Assembly (NCBI RefSeq): GCF_016863615.1
Contig: NZ_BOPF01000040.1
Coordinates: forward strand, 1-64,000
Length of the DNA: 64,000 nt
Direction: 5' to 3'
Source: Virgisporangium aliadipatigenens
GTDB taxonomy: Bacteria > Actinomycetota > Actinomycetes > Mycobacteriales > Micromonosporaceae
The translations under genes were made by a program, and so were the position numbers. How positions within the stretch are numbered: position 1 is the stretch's first letter; every line of letters starts with the position of its first letter. A model generated the notes under the pieces. The model was not told where the DNA came from, made no database searches, and was given only the letters and a program-made list of their open reading frames with translations. Shown here piece by piece: positions 42,918 to 51,980 of the stretch.

Positions 42918-43638
42918 GGCACAGCGCCGGGTGCAGCAGCTCGGTCAGGTGCGCGGCGTCGCGGGCCGGCTCGGGCAGGCTGATCCGCACCGGAACGTCC
43001 ACAGTGGACGCCTCCAGCACCACGCCGTACCGGTCCAGCCGCACCGCACGGAACGTGGCGGGGCCGGGAACGCGGCGTGCGAGCACCTCCGCCAGTTCCC
43101 CCAGATGGTGGGCGTTGAGGTCGGCGAGCAACTCGCGCTCGACGGCCTGGATCGGGTCGGGCGTCGCGGAGACGAAGTCGACGGGATCGATCTCGACGAG
43201 GATGCCGCCACGCTCCAGCCGCACCTCGTCCACCGAGAACCGGTAGATCGAGTGGCTCGACCCGATGCCGAGCAGGTCACCGGTGGGAGCGACGGCGGCG
43301 TAACCGTCGGCGGCGGCCCGCGCGTCGTCGCCGTCGAGGCGCTCCGCCCAGCCGGAGAGCCACACCCGCCCGTGATCCGGCCCGCCCTGCACCGGAACGA
43401 CATCGTCGACGGCGAGCACCAGCGCGGTGTCGGTCTCGCCGGGAGCCGGGCGCAGCGCGCGCTCCAGCGTGCCGCCCGCCCGGGTCAGCAGGAACGTCTC
43501 GCCCTCGGGCGTGGTCGCGTGGCGCATCCGCAGCCGCCCGCGGTGCTGGCGGACGTGTGCCTCGCCGGGCAGCAGGCCCGACGCGAGGGTGCGAGCGATC
43601 TCTGCGGGGCTGGGCTGCACGGGCGATCTCCGATCCAC
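42886..43638 (-). CDS. DUF2470-domain protein (HugZ-related), probably iron-regulated
   Basis: 250 residues. The N-terminal part resembles the split-barrel half of HugZ-type haem-utilisation proteins (GETFLLTRAGGTL, VWLSGWAERLDG), and the C-terminal DUF2470 domain has LNAHHLGELAEVLARRV and VRISLPEPARDAAHLTELLH; the tail has a CPNC pair. The start is GTG 43638, at the edge of an iron-box-like region shared with rpsD, so transcription may be repressed by a DtxR/IdeR-type regulator. A role in haem or iron handling is inferred. Confidence 0.78.
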   Translation of the reverse strand: MDRRSPVQPSPAEIARTLASGLLPGEAHVRQHRGRLRMRHATTPEGETFLLTRAGGTLERALRPAPGETDTALVLAVDDVVPVQGGPDHGRVWLSGWAERLDGDDARAAADGYAAVAPTGDLLGIGSSHSIYRFSVDEVRLERGGILVEIDPVDFVSATPDPIQAVERELLADLNAHHLGELAEVLARRVPGPATFRAVRLDRYGVVLEASTVDVPVRISLPEPARDAAHLTELLHPALCPNCAGHPASR

Positions 43639-43658
43639 TAAGGTAAGCCTATGCTCGT

Positions 43659-43677
43659 GTAGGTAAGGCTAACCTGA
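43659..43677. promoter_or_regulatory. DtxR/IdeR-type iron box between the DUF2470 gene and rpsD
   Basis: GTAGGTAAGGCTAACCTGA matches the iron-box consensus TTAGGTTAGGCTAACCTAA at 16 of 19 positions by hand count. A weaker related half, CTAAGGTAAGCCTATG, lies at 43638-43653. Both are inside the 53-bp divergent promoter region and could control both genes. Confidence 0.7.
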
Positions 43678-43691
43678 CAAGGAGTCGATCG

Positions 43692-44300
43692 GTGAACCAG
43701 TCCCGGCCCAAGGTGCGGCTCTCCCGCGCACTCGGCATCCCGTTGACGCCGAAGTGCGTGAAGTACTTCGAGAAGCGGCCCTTCCCGCCGGGTGTGCACG
43801 GCCGGCGTCGGCGCAACCCGAGCGACTACGCGGTGCGGCTCATGGAGAAGCAGCGGCTGCGCCACCAGTACAACGTCAGCGAGGGCCAGCTGCGGCGGGC
43901 GTTCGACGAGGCGCACCGCAGGCAGGGCGCCACCGGCGAGAACCTCGTCGCCCTCCTGGAGATGCGCCTCGACGCCACCGTGCTGCGCTCCGGCCTGGCC
44001 CGCACCATCTACCAGGCCCGCCAAGCCGTCACGCACCGGCACATCACCGTCAACGGCCGCCGCGTCGACAAGCCCTCCTACCGGCTGCGCCCCGGCGACG
44101 TCGTCGGGGTGCACGAGGCCAGCCGCGAGAAGACCCCGTGGCAGGTGGCCGCCGCCGGTGCGCACCAGCTCGAGCGGACCGCCCCGTACCTCTCCACCGA
44201 CCTGCCCAACCTGACGACGCGGGTGCTGCGGCTGCCGGTCCGGGCCGAGGTGCCGATCATCTGCGACACGCAGCTGGTCGTGGAGTTCTACTCCCGGTAA
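43692..44300 (+). CDS. rpsD: 30S ribosomal protein S4
   Basis: 202 residues. The N-terminal part [20 protein letters not shown], the block [20 protein letters not shown] and the S4 RNA-binding domain ([40 protein letters not shown]) are all of the Streptomyces stand-alone S4 type. It lacks the zinc-binding Cys cluster; one Cys remains (PKCVKYF). It organises 16S rRNA folding. It is encoded outside a ribosomal operon and downstream of an iron box, so it could be the sole or a second copy. GTG 43692 follows AAGGAG. Confidence 0.95.
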   Translation: MNQSRPKVRLSRALGIPLTPKCVKYFEKRPFPPGVHGRRRRNPSDYAVRLMEKQRLRHQYNVSEGQLRRAFDEAHRRQGATGENLVALLEMRLDATVLRSGLARTIYQARQAVTHRHITVNGRRVDKPSYRLRPGDVVGVHEASREKTPWQVAAAGAHQLERTAPYLSTDLPNLTTRVLRLPVRAEVPIICDTQLVVEFYSR

Positions 44301-44345
44301 TCCCGCCCGTCGGGCGCACGGGACCAGCGCATACAATTTCCGGCC

Positions 44346-46052
44346 ATGCGCTGGTCCCAGATGCACATCCCCACGCTGCGAGAAGACCCCGCCGACGCCG
44401 ACGCACCCAGCCACCGGCTGCTGCTGCGCGCGGGGTACATCCGCCAGCTGATGGCCGGTCACTACTCCCTGCTGCCGATAGCCGTTCTGGTGCGCAGCCG
44501 CGTCGTCGCGATCATCCGTGAGGAGATGGCCCGCATCGGGTCGCAGGAGTTCATCCTCCCGGCGATGCACCCGGCCGAGATCTGGCAGCGCACCGGCCGC
44601 TGGGAGGGCATGGGCCAGGAGATGTTCCGGCTGCGGGACCGCAAGGGCGCCGACATCGCCCTCGGCATGACGCACGAGGAGATCTTCACGACCCTCGCGC
44701 TCGAACTCAGTTCGTACAAGCAGCTGCCGCAGATGTGGTACCAGTTCCAGACGAAGTTCCGGGACGAGCCGCGGCCCAAGGCGGGCCTCATGCGCACCCG
44801 CGAGTTCACGATGAAGGACTCGTACTCGTTCGACCTGGACGCCTCCGGGCTGGACACCTCGTTCGACAAGCACCACGACGCCTACGTGCGGATCTTCCAG
44901 CGGCTCGGCATCCCGGCGATCCCGGTGGAGGCCTCCAGCGGTTCGATGGGCGGCTCCGCGTCGACGGAGTTCATGTGTCCGTCCGAGGCCGGCGAGGACT
45001 TCGTCGTGCACTGCACCTCGTGCGGCTACGCGGCCAACGTCGAGAAGGCCACCTCCCGGCTGCCCGTCGTCACCGACGCCCCCGGTCTCCAGGCGCCCGA
45101 ACGCTTCGACACCCCCGGCGCGCGCACCATCGCCGACCTCGCCGAACGCTACGACGCGCCGGGCGAGCGCCAGGTCAAGACGCTCGTCTACGTCGTCGAC
45201 GGCAAGCTCACCCTGGTGCTGCTGCGCGGCGACCACGCGCTCATGGAGCAGAAGCTCAACGACGCGCTCGCCGCCCGCGAACTGCGCCCCGCACACCCCG
45301 AGGAGATCCGCGAGGCCCTCGGCGCCTCCCCGGGCAGCCTCGGCGGCGTGGGCGTCACCGACCTGCCGATCATCGCCGACGAGGCGCTGCGCGGGCGCAC
45401 CGACATGTTCACCGGCGCCAACACCGACGACGTGCACCTGCGCGGCGTCAGCGTCGAGCGCGACATCACCGTGGGCCGCTGGGCCGACCTGCGCGAGGTC
45501 GCCGCCGGCGAGGAGTGCCCCACCTGTGCCGAGCCGCTCCAGGTGCAGCGCGCCATCGAGGTGGGCCACATCTTCAAGCTCGGCTACAAGTACGCCGAGG
45601 CGCTCGGCGCCAACGTGCTCGGCCCCGACGGCAACCGCATCCCGGTGATCATGGGCAGCTACGGCATCGGCGTCGAACGCGCGATGGCGGCCATCGTCGA
45701 GGGGCACCACGACGACAAGGGCATCGTGTGGCCGCTGTCGGTGGCGCCGTTCGCCGTCGCCGTCGTGATCGCGCAGCCGAAGGACGAGCAGACCGTCGCG
45801 CTCGGCGAGCAGGTCTACGAGCAGCTGCGCGCCGCCGGCGTCGACGTGATCGTGGACGACCGCAACGAGCGGCCCGGCGTGAAGTTCCGCGACGTCGAGC
45901 TGGTCGGCATCCCGTTCCGGATCACGGTCGGCAAGAAGGCGCTGAGCGAGGGTGCCGTCGAGTTCACCGAACGGGCCACCGGCGAGACGCGTGCCGTCGC
46001 GTGTGCGGACCTGGTCGAAGAGGTCCGCAAGGCGATCACCTCACACGGCTGA
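44346..46052 (+). CDS. proS: Prolyl-tRNA synthetase (bacterial type)
   Basis: 568 residues, class II. Motif 1 region MHPAEIWQRTGRWEGMGQEM, motif 2 around TKFRDEPRPKAGLMRTREFT with MKDSYSF, an insertion domain of about 180 residues (the editing INS domain, containing GVGVTDLPIIAD), motif 3 MGSYGIGVERAMAAI and an anticodon-binding domain with VDVIVDDRNERPGVKFRDVE. It charges tRNA-Pro. The INS domain places it in the bacterial rather than archaeal-like form. It is 45 bases after rpsD and overlaps the next gene tail to tail. Confidence 0.97.
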   Translation: MRWSQMHIPTLREDPADADAPSHRLLLRAGYIRQLMAGHYSLLPIAVLVRSRVVAIIREEMARIGSQEFILPAMHPAEIWQRTGRWEGMGQEMFRLRDRKGADIALGMTHEEIFTTLALELSSYKQLPQMWYQFQTKFRDEPRPKAGLMRTREFTMKDSYSFDLDASGLDTSFDKHHDAYVRIFQRLGIPAIPVEASSGSMGGSASTEFMCPSEAGEDFVVHCTSCGYAANVEKATSRLPVVTDAPGLQAPERFDTPGARTIADLAERYDAPGERQVKTLVYVVDGKLTLVLLRGDHALMEQKLNDALAARELRPAHPEEIREALGASPGSLGGVGVTDLPIIADEALRGRTDMFTGANTDDVHLRGVSVERDITVGRWADLREVAAGEECPTCAEPLQVQRAIEVGHIFKLGYKYAEALGANVLGPDGNRIPVIMGSYGIGVERAMAAIVEGHHDDKGIVWPLSVAPFAVAVVIAQPKDEQTVALGEQVYEQLRAAGVDVIVDDRNERPGVKFRDVELVGIPFRITVGKKALSEGAVEFTERATGETRAVACADLVEEVRKAITSHG

Positions 46053-46985
46053 GCGCTGGATGCGCAGGTGGGCCAGTTCGGGAACCTCCGGCTGGTCCAC
46101 CGAGTAGCCCAGCAGGTCCGCCAGCGCGCCCAGGCCCTCCAGGGTCAGCTCGGTGGGCTCCACCGACGTGATGAACCACTCGTACTCCCAGCCGTGGCGG
46201 GTCACGTGGTGCCCACCGCCGGCCGGCGCCACCACCTGCGCGTCCGGCAGCACGTACGCGTCCAGGCGGTGCGTGCGCAGCTGGTCGTCGACCCGTTCGT
46301 GGGTGGAGGCGCCGGGTAGCCGCCACGCCGGTCGCGAGGGGCCCGGCTCGTAGTACGAACCGGCGTGCCCGGCCAGCGCCCTGGTCCAGGAGAAGCGCTT
46401 CACGCCGAGGCTGAGCCGGTCCGGCGGTTCGAGGCCCTGCTCGGCGGCCCGGTCCAGGAACCAGTCCGCGACCTCGGTCGTCTCCCACGTGCCGCCGTCC
46501 AGTTCGGGGACGACGACGTGCAGGTCCTCGTCGCTGGCGCCGGTGCGCTCGCTCAGCGCCGTCGCGCGCACCAGGTACCAGGCCACCCGCAGGAGGCGTT
46601 CGAGCGGATCGGGCACCTCGGTCAGGGCGGCGATCACGCGGTCGTGCGACTCGGTGCGGAAGCGTTCCGCCTCGCGCAGCACCCGTTCGCGTTCCACGGT
46701 GTCGCAGTCGGTGCAGGTGCGCACGTCGCCGGCGTGCGAGTGGTCGCCGCAGACGCCCCGGCCGCACTCGGCGCAGACGCCGACGGCGTACGTTCCACAG
46801 CCGCACGAAGCCCCGACGACCGCGCGGCCCGGTTGATAACGGTGACCGCAGACGGCACTGCTCGGGATGATCTGCATCCCGGACGGGGTCTGGGCGGGCC
46901 GGCTGGTCGGCACCACACTCGTGCACTGGAAGTAACCGGGGGCGACGGGTCTGCGGTCGGCGCCTCCGCAACGCGGGCAACCCAT
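46041..46985 (-). CDS. Zinc-ribbon hypothetical protein
   Basis: 314 residues. It begins MGCPRCGGADRRPVAPGYFQ, followed by CGHRYQPG, CGCGTYAVGVCAECGRGVCG and CTDCD: several CxxC or CxC pairs forming one or more zinc ribbons within the first 100 residues. The rest is soluble, with no catalytic motif I can name (WETTEVADWFLDRAAEQGLE, HGWEYEWFITSVEPTELTLE). ATG 46985 is chosen because the frame upstream crosses the divergent promoter. Function unknown. Confidence 0.75.
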   Translation of the reverse strand: MGCPRCGGADRRPVAPGYFQCTSVVPTSRPAQTPSGMQIIPSSAVCGHRYQPGRAVVGASCGCGTYAVGVCAECGRGVCGDHSHAGDVRTCTDCDTVERERVLREAERFRTESHDRVIAALTEVPDPLERLLRVAWYLVRATALSERTGASDEDLHVVVPELDGGTWETTEVADWFLDRAAEQGLEPPDRLSLGVKRFSWTRALAGHAGSYYEPGPSRPAWRLPGASTHERVDDQLRTHRLDAYVLPDAQVVAPAGGGHHVTRHGWEYEWFITSVEPTELTLEGLGALADLLGYSVDQPEVPELAHLRIQRSAV

Positions 46986-47086
46986 GCTCCAACCCCAACA
47001 GAATCGGCCCGTGGGGCGGAGCGGAACGGGACGCAAGAACCCGATCGGCGGAACACCCCAGGGGGACCGCAATAGGATCCATTGCC

Positions 47087-47884
47087 ATGAGGGACGAGCT
47101 TGTCGCGGCGTACCTGGACCGCCTCGGGACGCCCCGGCCGGAGCGGCTGGACACCGCGGCGCTGCGCGCGCTGCACCGCGCGCACCAGGAGCGGATTCCC
47201 TTCGAGAACCTCAGCATCCACCTCGGCGAGTCGATCTCGCTCGACCCGGACGACCTGGTCGACAAGATCGTGCACCGGCGCCGGGGCGGCTTCTGCTACG
47301 AGTTGAACGGCCTCTTCGCGCAGCTCCTGCGCGCCCTCGGCGCCCGGGTCGACCTGCACGGCGCCCGCGTCTACGGCGCCGGGACGCTGAGCGCCCCGAT
47401 GGCGCACCTGACGCTGCTGGTGCACACCGTCGAGGGAGGCGAGCCGTGGGTCTGCGACGTCGGGTTCGGCGCGCACAGCACGTACCCGCTGCGCTGGGCG
47501 GAGCCGTGGGTGCAGGAGGATCCCGGCGGCGGGTTCCGGCTGGTGAACGCCGGCGACGACGTGGACGTGGTCAAGGACGGCGAGCCGCAGTACCGGATCG
47601 AGCGCCGGCCGCTCGAGCTGGCCGACTGCGTGCCGACGTGCTGGTGGACGGCCACGTCGCCGGAGTCCCACTTCACGCAGGGCGTGATCTGCTCGCGCCT
47701 CACCGCCGACGGCCGGATCTCGATCTCCGGCGACCGGTTGATCCGCACCGTCGACGGCGTGAAGACGGAGGAGACGCTGGCGGACGACGCGGCGCTCATG
47801 GCCGCCTATCGCGACCACTTCGGCCTGGAACTGCCGCGCGTGCCGGTCAGAACGGATATGCCGGGAGATCCCGCCGGGCGGTGA
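47087..47884 (+). CDS. nat: Arylamine N-acetyltransferase
   Basis: 265 residues. The Cys-His-Asp triad is visible: RRGGFCYELN (Cys70), MAHLTLLV (His107) and WVCDVGFG (Asp124). IPFENLSIHLG near residue 37 is also family-typical. The enzyme transfers acetyl from acetyl-CoA to arylamines or hydrazines; in actinomycetes relatives also close macrolactams, but no biosynthetic cluster is next to it. Its end overlaps the aldehyde dehydrogenase gene tail to tail by 38 bases. Confidence 0.95.
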   Translation: MRDELVAAYLDRLGTPRPERLDTAALRALHRAHQERIPFENLSIHLGESISLDPDDLVDKIVHRRRGGFCYELNGLFAQLLRALGARVDLHGARVYGAGTLSAPMAHLTLLVHTVEGGEPWVCDVGFGAHSTYPLRWAEPWVQEDPGGGFRLVNAGDDVDVVKDGEPQYRIERRPLELADCVPTCWWTATSPESHFTQGVICSRLTADGRISISGDRLIRTVDGVKTEETLADDAALMAAYRDHFGLELPRVPVRTDMPGDPAGR

Positions 47885-49307
47885 CCCACTGGGTCTCGGT
47901 GAACGCGTCCAGGTTGGACTGGGGACTGCCGGCCCGCGAGCCGTTGCCGGAGGCGCCCACCCCGCCGAACGGGATGATCGCCTCGTCGTTGACGGTCTGG
48001 TCGTTGATGTGCACCAGCCCGGCCGGGATGCGCTCGGCGATCTCCAGCCCGCGCATCGCGTCGGCCGTCAGGATGCCCAGCGACAGGCCGTACTCCGTCC
48101 CGGCGGCCAGCCGGACGGCCTCCTCCACGTCGCGGAACGCGACCACCGGCGCCACCGGTCCGAAGATCTCCTCCGCGTACGCGGGTGCGGTCAGCGGCAC
48201 GTCGGCGAGCACCGTCGGCCGGTAGAACAGCCCTTCGTAGGTGCCACCGGCGGCCAGTCGCGCACCGGCGTCCACACTGGACGTCACCACGCGGTGGATG
48301 TTGTCCCGCTGCTTGGCGTCGATGATCGGGCCGATGGCCACCTCGCCGGTGGGATCCCCGACGGGCAGCCGGTCGGCGTGCACGGCCAGCGCGTTCGCGT
48401 AGTCGTCGGCGATCGACGCCGCCACGATGTGCCGGCTGGTGGCCATGCAGATCTGCCCCGCGTGGTTGAACGACCCGAACGCGCCCACCGACACCGCCTT
48501 CTCCAGGTCGACGTCGTCGAGGACGAGGAGCGCGGAGTTGCCGCCCAGTTCCAGGTGAACGCGCTTGAGATGGTCGGCGGCGGCGCGGGCGACGGCCTTG
48601 CCCGCGGCGGTCGACCCGGTGAACGCGATCACCCGGATCAGCGGGTCAGTGACGACGGCCTCGCCCACGTCGACCCCGCCGGGGAGCACGTGCAGCAGCC
48701 CGTCGGGCAGCCCCGCCTCCTCGAAGAGCCGCGCGAAGACCACCCCGCCACTGATCGCGGTGCGCGGGTCGGGCTTGAGCACCACGGCGTTGCCCAGCGC
48801 CAGCGCCGGCGCGATCGCCCGGATCGACAGGATGATCGGCGCGTTGAACGGCGAGATCACCCCGACCACGCCCACGGGCAGCCGCCGCGCCATGGACAGC
48901 CGCTGCTGGTTGCTGCGCAGGATCTCGCCGAACGGGTGGCTGGCCAGCCCGGCCGCCTCCCAGCACTCCTCGGCGGCGACCCCCCGCGTCTGGAACTGCG
49001 CGAACGGCCGGATCGCCCCGGACTCGCGCACCAGCCACTCGTGGATCTCGTCCTCGTGCTCGATGAAGAGCTGCCCGGCCCTGCGCAGAACGGCCGCGCG
49101 CCGGTCGTAGGGTAGGGCCGCCCACTCGCGTTGGGCCTGCTGCGCGCGTTCGGCGGCCTTGTGCACGTCGGCGGCGGTCGCGGCGCCCACGCGGGCCAGC
49201 TCCCGTCCGGTGGCGGGCTCGACGGCGGCGTACTCCCCGCCCGAGCCGGTGATCCAACCGCCGGACCAGATCCGGCCTTCCCACACACTGCGATCGAGGA
49301 GAGTCAC
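47847..49307 (-). CDS. Aldehyde dehydrogenase (benzaldehyde dehydrogenase-like)
   Basis: 486 residues. The NAD(P)-dependent aldehyde dehydrogenase motifs are clear: SPFNAPIILSIR, KPDPRTAISGG, FTGSTAAGKAV, active-site Glu253 in LELGGNS and Cys287 in NHAGQICMATSRH, and EEIFGPVAPV. The PFNAP and GQICM variants resemble the benzaldehyde/vanillin dehydrogenase branch, suggesting oxidation of aromatic aldehydes. GTG 49307 with AGGAGAG overlapping is chosen. It is convergent with nat. Confidence 0.93.
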   Translation of the reverse strand: MTLLDRSVWEGRIWSGGWITGSGGEYAAVEPATGRELARVGAATAADVHKAAERAQQAQREWAALPYDRRAAVLRRAGQLFIEHEDEIHEWLVRESGAIRPFAQFQTRGVAAEECWEAAGLASHPFGEILRSNQQRLSMARRLPVGVVGVISPFNAPIILSIRAIAPALALGNAVVLKPDPRTAISGGVVFARLFEEAGLPDGLLHVLPGGVDVGEAVVTDPLIRVIAFTGSTAAGKAVARAAADHLKRVHLELGGNSALLVLDDVDLEKAVSVGAFGSFNHAGQICMATSRHIVAASIADDYANALAVHADRLPVGDPTGEVAIGPIIDAKQRDNIHRVVTSSVDAGARLAAGGTYEGLFYRPTVLADVPLTAPAYAEEIFGPVAPVVAFRDVEEAVRLAAGTEYGLSLGILTADAMRGLEIAERIPAGLVHINDQTVNDEAIIPFGGVGASGNGSRAGSPQSNLDAFTETQWVTARRDLPAYPF

Positions 49308-49376
49308 CCGCGAATTGTGAGCACGGTCACGCTCCGGTCCGCCACGCCCCTTCCATTGGCCGGAAGAGGCCTCTCG

Positions 49377-49451
49377 TGATCGTCGATCTTGGTGCGTCAG
49401 TGTCGCCCCATGGCGCATCCGGCAGCACCCGTGCACCAAGATCCACGATCA
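49377..49451. repeat. Palindromic element (19-bp arms, 37-bp loop) at the end of the chitosanase gene
   Basis: TGATCGTCGATCTTGGTGC (49377-49395) and GCACCAAGATCCACGATCA (49433-49451) are inverted copies with one mismatch and a 37-base loop. The chitosanase stop codon lies in the right arm, so the RNA hairpin would form immediately after translation ends and may act as its terminator. It is related in design to the element at 32123-32195. Confidence 0.85.
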
Positions 49452-50783
49452 CCCGATCCGGTACGGCTCGCCGTAGACGCTCCACGCCAGGGGCGTGTTC
49501 AGGTCGAGGTTGCCGGCCCGGAGGAAGACCCGCTGCGCCGTCTCCACCCGGCTCGTGTCCCGGTGCGCCGGCTCGGCCTTCATCGCGGCGGCCCGCGCGT
49601 CCAGGAACGCATGCAGGAACGCCGTCTCGTCCCCACCCTGCGCGGGCGGCTTCGCCTTCGCCAGCGCCGCCGCCCGGATCCCGCCGAACGCCAGCCGCTG
49701 GCTCCCCGGCCCGTGCATCACGATCGCGTCGTAGTAGGCGAACTGCCCCAACGCCCGCAGCCCGTCGCGTTTGGCCTGGCCCACGGCCGGGTTGAAGTAC
49801 GTGCCGTCGCGCACCTCGTCCTGGGTGCGCTGGAACGCGGGATCGGCCGCCGCCGCCTTCCAATCGCCGGTGAACCCGGGGTCGAGCCCGGCGTGCGACG
49901 CGCTGCCGTTGACCTGGCGCAGCGCCGGCAGGTACTTGGCGAGCGCGTTGCCGGGCTTCCGCTGGGTGTAGCGGTTCACGACGTCGAGCATGTCGCCGGT
50001 GCCCGAGCAGAACCCGATGATCCCCGCCGTGTAACCGCGCCCGTCGCCGATGTCCTCGATGTAGGCGTACTGCGCGCGCCAGTTCAGCGAGCTGTTCTCG
50101 GCGCTTGCGACGAGCTGCATCGCGATGTCCTTCTTGCGCGCGTCGGACAGGTCCACCCGCGGCGCGGCACTGGCCGGCAGCGCCGACGCGCTCGCCGACG
50201 GGGAAGCGGACGGCGTCGCCGAGACGGTCGCGCTGCCCGCCGGTGCCGGCGTGGGCGACGAACTCGTCGAGCCCGTTCCCGGCACGCCGGGCTCCCCGTA
50301 CACGCGCAGCTCCCACATCGAGTAGCCGTAGGCGGTGCCGCGTTCGGTGCCGAGGATCCGCACCTGACGGGCCCGACTGTCGACCCGGACCCGGTCGAGG
50401 CCGCCGTCGCCGCCCGTGATGGTCGCGACCGGCGTCCAGGTCGTCCCGTCGGTCGAGGTCTCCAGATAGAACGCCCGCGCGTACGCCACCTCCCAGGCGA
50501 TCTCCACGCGGGTGACCCGGGCGACCGAGCCGAGATCCACCTGGATCCACTGCGGGTCGACGCCCTCCTCGGAGGCCCAGCGGGTCCGGTTGTCCCCGTC
50601 GACGGCGTGGCCGGCAGCGAACTCCGGCCCCTCGACAGACGACGCGACGGCCGGCTTGCCCCGGGAGAGCAGCGTCTCGGCGGCCGCCTGCCCGCGGAAC
50701 ATCAGCACGCCCGAGGAGGTGGCCGCCACCCCGAGCGCGACCGCGGCGATCAACGCTTTCAGTCGCCGCTCCCACCCGCCCAT
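49449..50783 (-). CDS. Secreted GH46 chitosanase with N-terminal discoidin-type domain
   Basis: 444 residues: signal anchor/peptide at about 9-35, an F5/8 type C (discoidin) carbohydrate-binding domain at 40-165 (NRTRWASEEG, WIQVDLGSVARVTRVEIAWE), a Ser/Thr/Pro linker, then a GH46 catalytic domain from about 210. The catalytic pair is Glu229 in SAENSS and Asp247 in YIEDIGDGRGYTAGI, spaced 18 residues as in the Streptomyces N174 enzyme. It hydrolyses chitosan outside the cell. The stop lies in a large palindromic element. Confidence 0.95.
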   Translation of the reverse strand: MGGWERRLKALIAAVALGVAATSSGVLMFRGQAAAETLLSRGKPAVASSVEGPEFAAGHAVDGDNRTRWASEEGVDPQWIQVDLGSVARVTRVEIAWEVAYARAFYLETSTDGTTWTPVATITGGDGGLDRVRVDSRARQVRILGTERGTAYGYSMWELRVYGEPGVPGTGSTSSSPTPAPAGSATVSATPSASPSASASALPASAAPRVDLSDARKKDIAMQLVASAENSSLNWRAQYAYIEDIGDGRGYTAGIIGFCSGTGDMLDVVNRYTQRKPGNALAKYLPALRQVNGSASHAGLDPGFTGDWKAAAADPAFQRTQDEVRDGTYFNPAVGQAKRDGLRALGQFAYYDAIVMHGPGSQRLAFGGIRAAALAKAKPPAQGGDETAFLHAFLDARAAAMKAEPAHRDTSRVETAQRVFLRAGNLDLNTPLAWSVYGEPYRIG

Positions 50784-50840
50784 CGCACCGAACCTAGTGC
50801 AGTGGCGGGTACCCGGGCGGGCGGTTCGCGGATGTTCGGC

Positions 50841-51068
50841 TCAGCGGACCTGTGCGGTGATGTCGAACCGCCCTGTCCGGACCGCGTGGATAAATTCACG
50901 GTATACGTCAGCATCGAATTCGAGCATGCCGGACTCGGTACTCTTCGAGTCGCGGATCGACACGCCTGCTTTCGCCACAAGCACCTCAACGCAGTTCGCG
51001 GTGTCCCAACTGCGGCTACTCTTACGCCAATTCACCTGCAGAAGTGTGCTTCGCAGGTTTTCGGCCAC
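50841..51068 (-). CDS. DUF397-domain small protein
   Basis: 75 residues: NWRKSSRSWDTANCVEVLVA, then VSIRDSKSTESGMLEFDADV and FIHAVRTGRFD, the standard DUF397 layout. Such proteins are encoded next to DUF5753 helix-turn-helix regulators throughout actinomycetes (WhiJ/BldB-like pairs) and are thought to modulate them or act as a toxin-like partner. It begins 18 bases after the regulator gene, so the two form an operon. Confidence 0.93.
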   Translation of the reverse strand: MAENLRSTLLQVNWRKSSRSWDTANCVEVLVAKAGVSIRDSKSTESGMLEFDADVYREFIHAVRTGRFDITAQVR

Positions 51069-51086
51069 CGCATGATCCGCCCAACT

Positions 51087-51968
51087 TCACTCCGTCGGGT
51101 GATTGGGGCCGACCAGGCGATCCGCGGCGCGACCGATCATGTCGGCCGACTCAAACGGATCGAGCGCTCCGTTTGCGACGGAATTGAAACACCGTCGATA
51201 AAGCTCGACGTCGTCCGGATTCTTGTGGATGACGCCGCCGGTCAGCCCGTCGCAGTAGACCTGCGCGGGAACGGTGTCGGGCTCGAACGTGAGGATGACG
51301 AACGGGCCGGAGAGTGCGGCATGTGCGCCGGACGTGAAGGGCAGGATCTGGACGGTGGTACGGGGCGCCTCGCTCACCTCCAGGACTCGTAGAAGCTGTC
51401 GGCGCATGGCACTGGGGCCGCCGATCATACGGGACAGTACGGCCTCGTCGATCACAATGTGCAGCGCCGGGGGTGGCTGTCTCGTAAAGACCGCCGCCTG
51501 TCGGACCATGCGCACGGAAATGCGTTCGGAAAGCAACTCCTCATCTTCGGGTGCCGGTGCCGCCGCAGCGATCGACTTCGCATATTCGGGAGTTTGCAAC
51601 AGGCCGGGAATGACGGTATTGCAATAGACCGATATGGTTGCTGCCTCGGCCTCGAACTCGGTGTATTTCTCGTACACGTCGGGCAGTGTCCCGCCGGTGT
51701 GGAATCGGCGTCGCCGTTGGCGTGCCTGCGCGGCGAGTTCGATCAGCGGTGCCCGTCGGGGCTCGTTGACCTCGTACAGATCGAGGAGGCGCGTGAGATC
51801 GTTCGCGGAGATCGCGGCGAGTGCCGTTTCTATCCGGCTGATTTTGGACTCGGACCAGCCCAGGGTCGCGGCCACGGCGGCGGCCGTCAGGTGCCGTTGT
51901 TCGCGGATCAGGCGCAGGTCCCGACCGAGTTGATGTCTGGGGGGCGTTTGTTTTGCCCTAGCCGGCAT
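51087..51968 (-). CDS. Helix-turn-helix regulator with DUF5753 domain
   Basis: 293 residues. An XRE-type helix-turn-helix at about 13-65 (LRLIREQRHLTAAAVAATLG, WSESKISRIETAL) is followed by a DUF5753 sensor domain (EAEAATISVYCNTVIPGLLQ, TPEYAKSI, VRMVRQAAVFTRQPPPALHI). ATG 51968 is chosen; just upstream begins an array of TTGCG motifs at 20-bp spacing that could be its own operator. With the DUF397 protein it forms the common actinomycete regulatory pair. It is divergent from a cyclase-like gene. Confidence 0.93.
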   Translation of the reverse strand: MPARAKQTPPRHQLGRDLRLIREQRHLTAAAVAATLGWSESKISRIETALAAISANDLTRLLDLYEVNEPRRAPLIELAAQARQRRRRFHTGGTLPDVYEKYTEFEAEAATISVYCNTVIPGLLQTPEYAKSIAAAAPAPEDEELLSERISVRMVRQAAVFTRQPPPALHIVIDEAVLSRMIGGPSAMRRQLLRVLEVSEAPRTTVQILPFTSGAHAALSGPFVILTFEPDTVPAQVYCDGLTGGVIHKNPDDVELYRRCFNSVANGALDPFESADMIGRAADRLVGPNHPTE

Positions 51969-51980
51969 CAGCAAACCATA

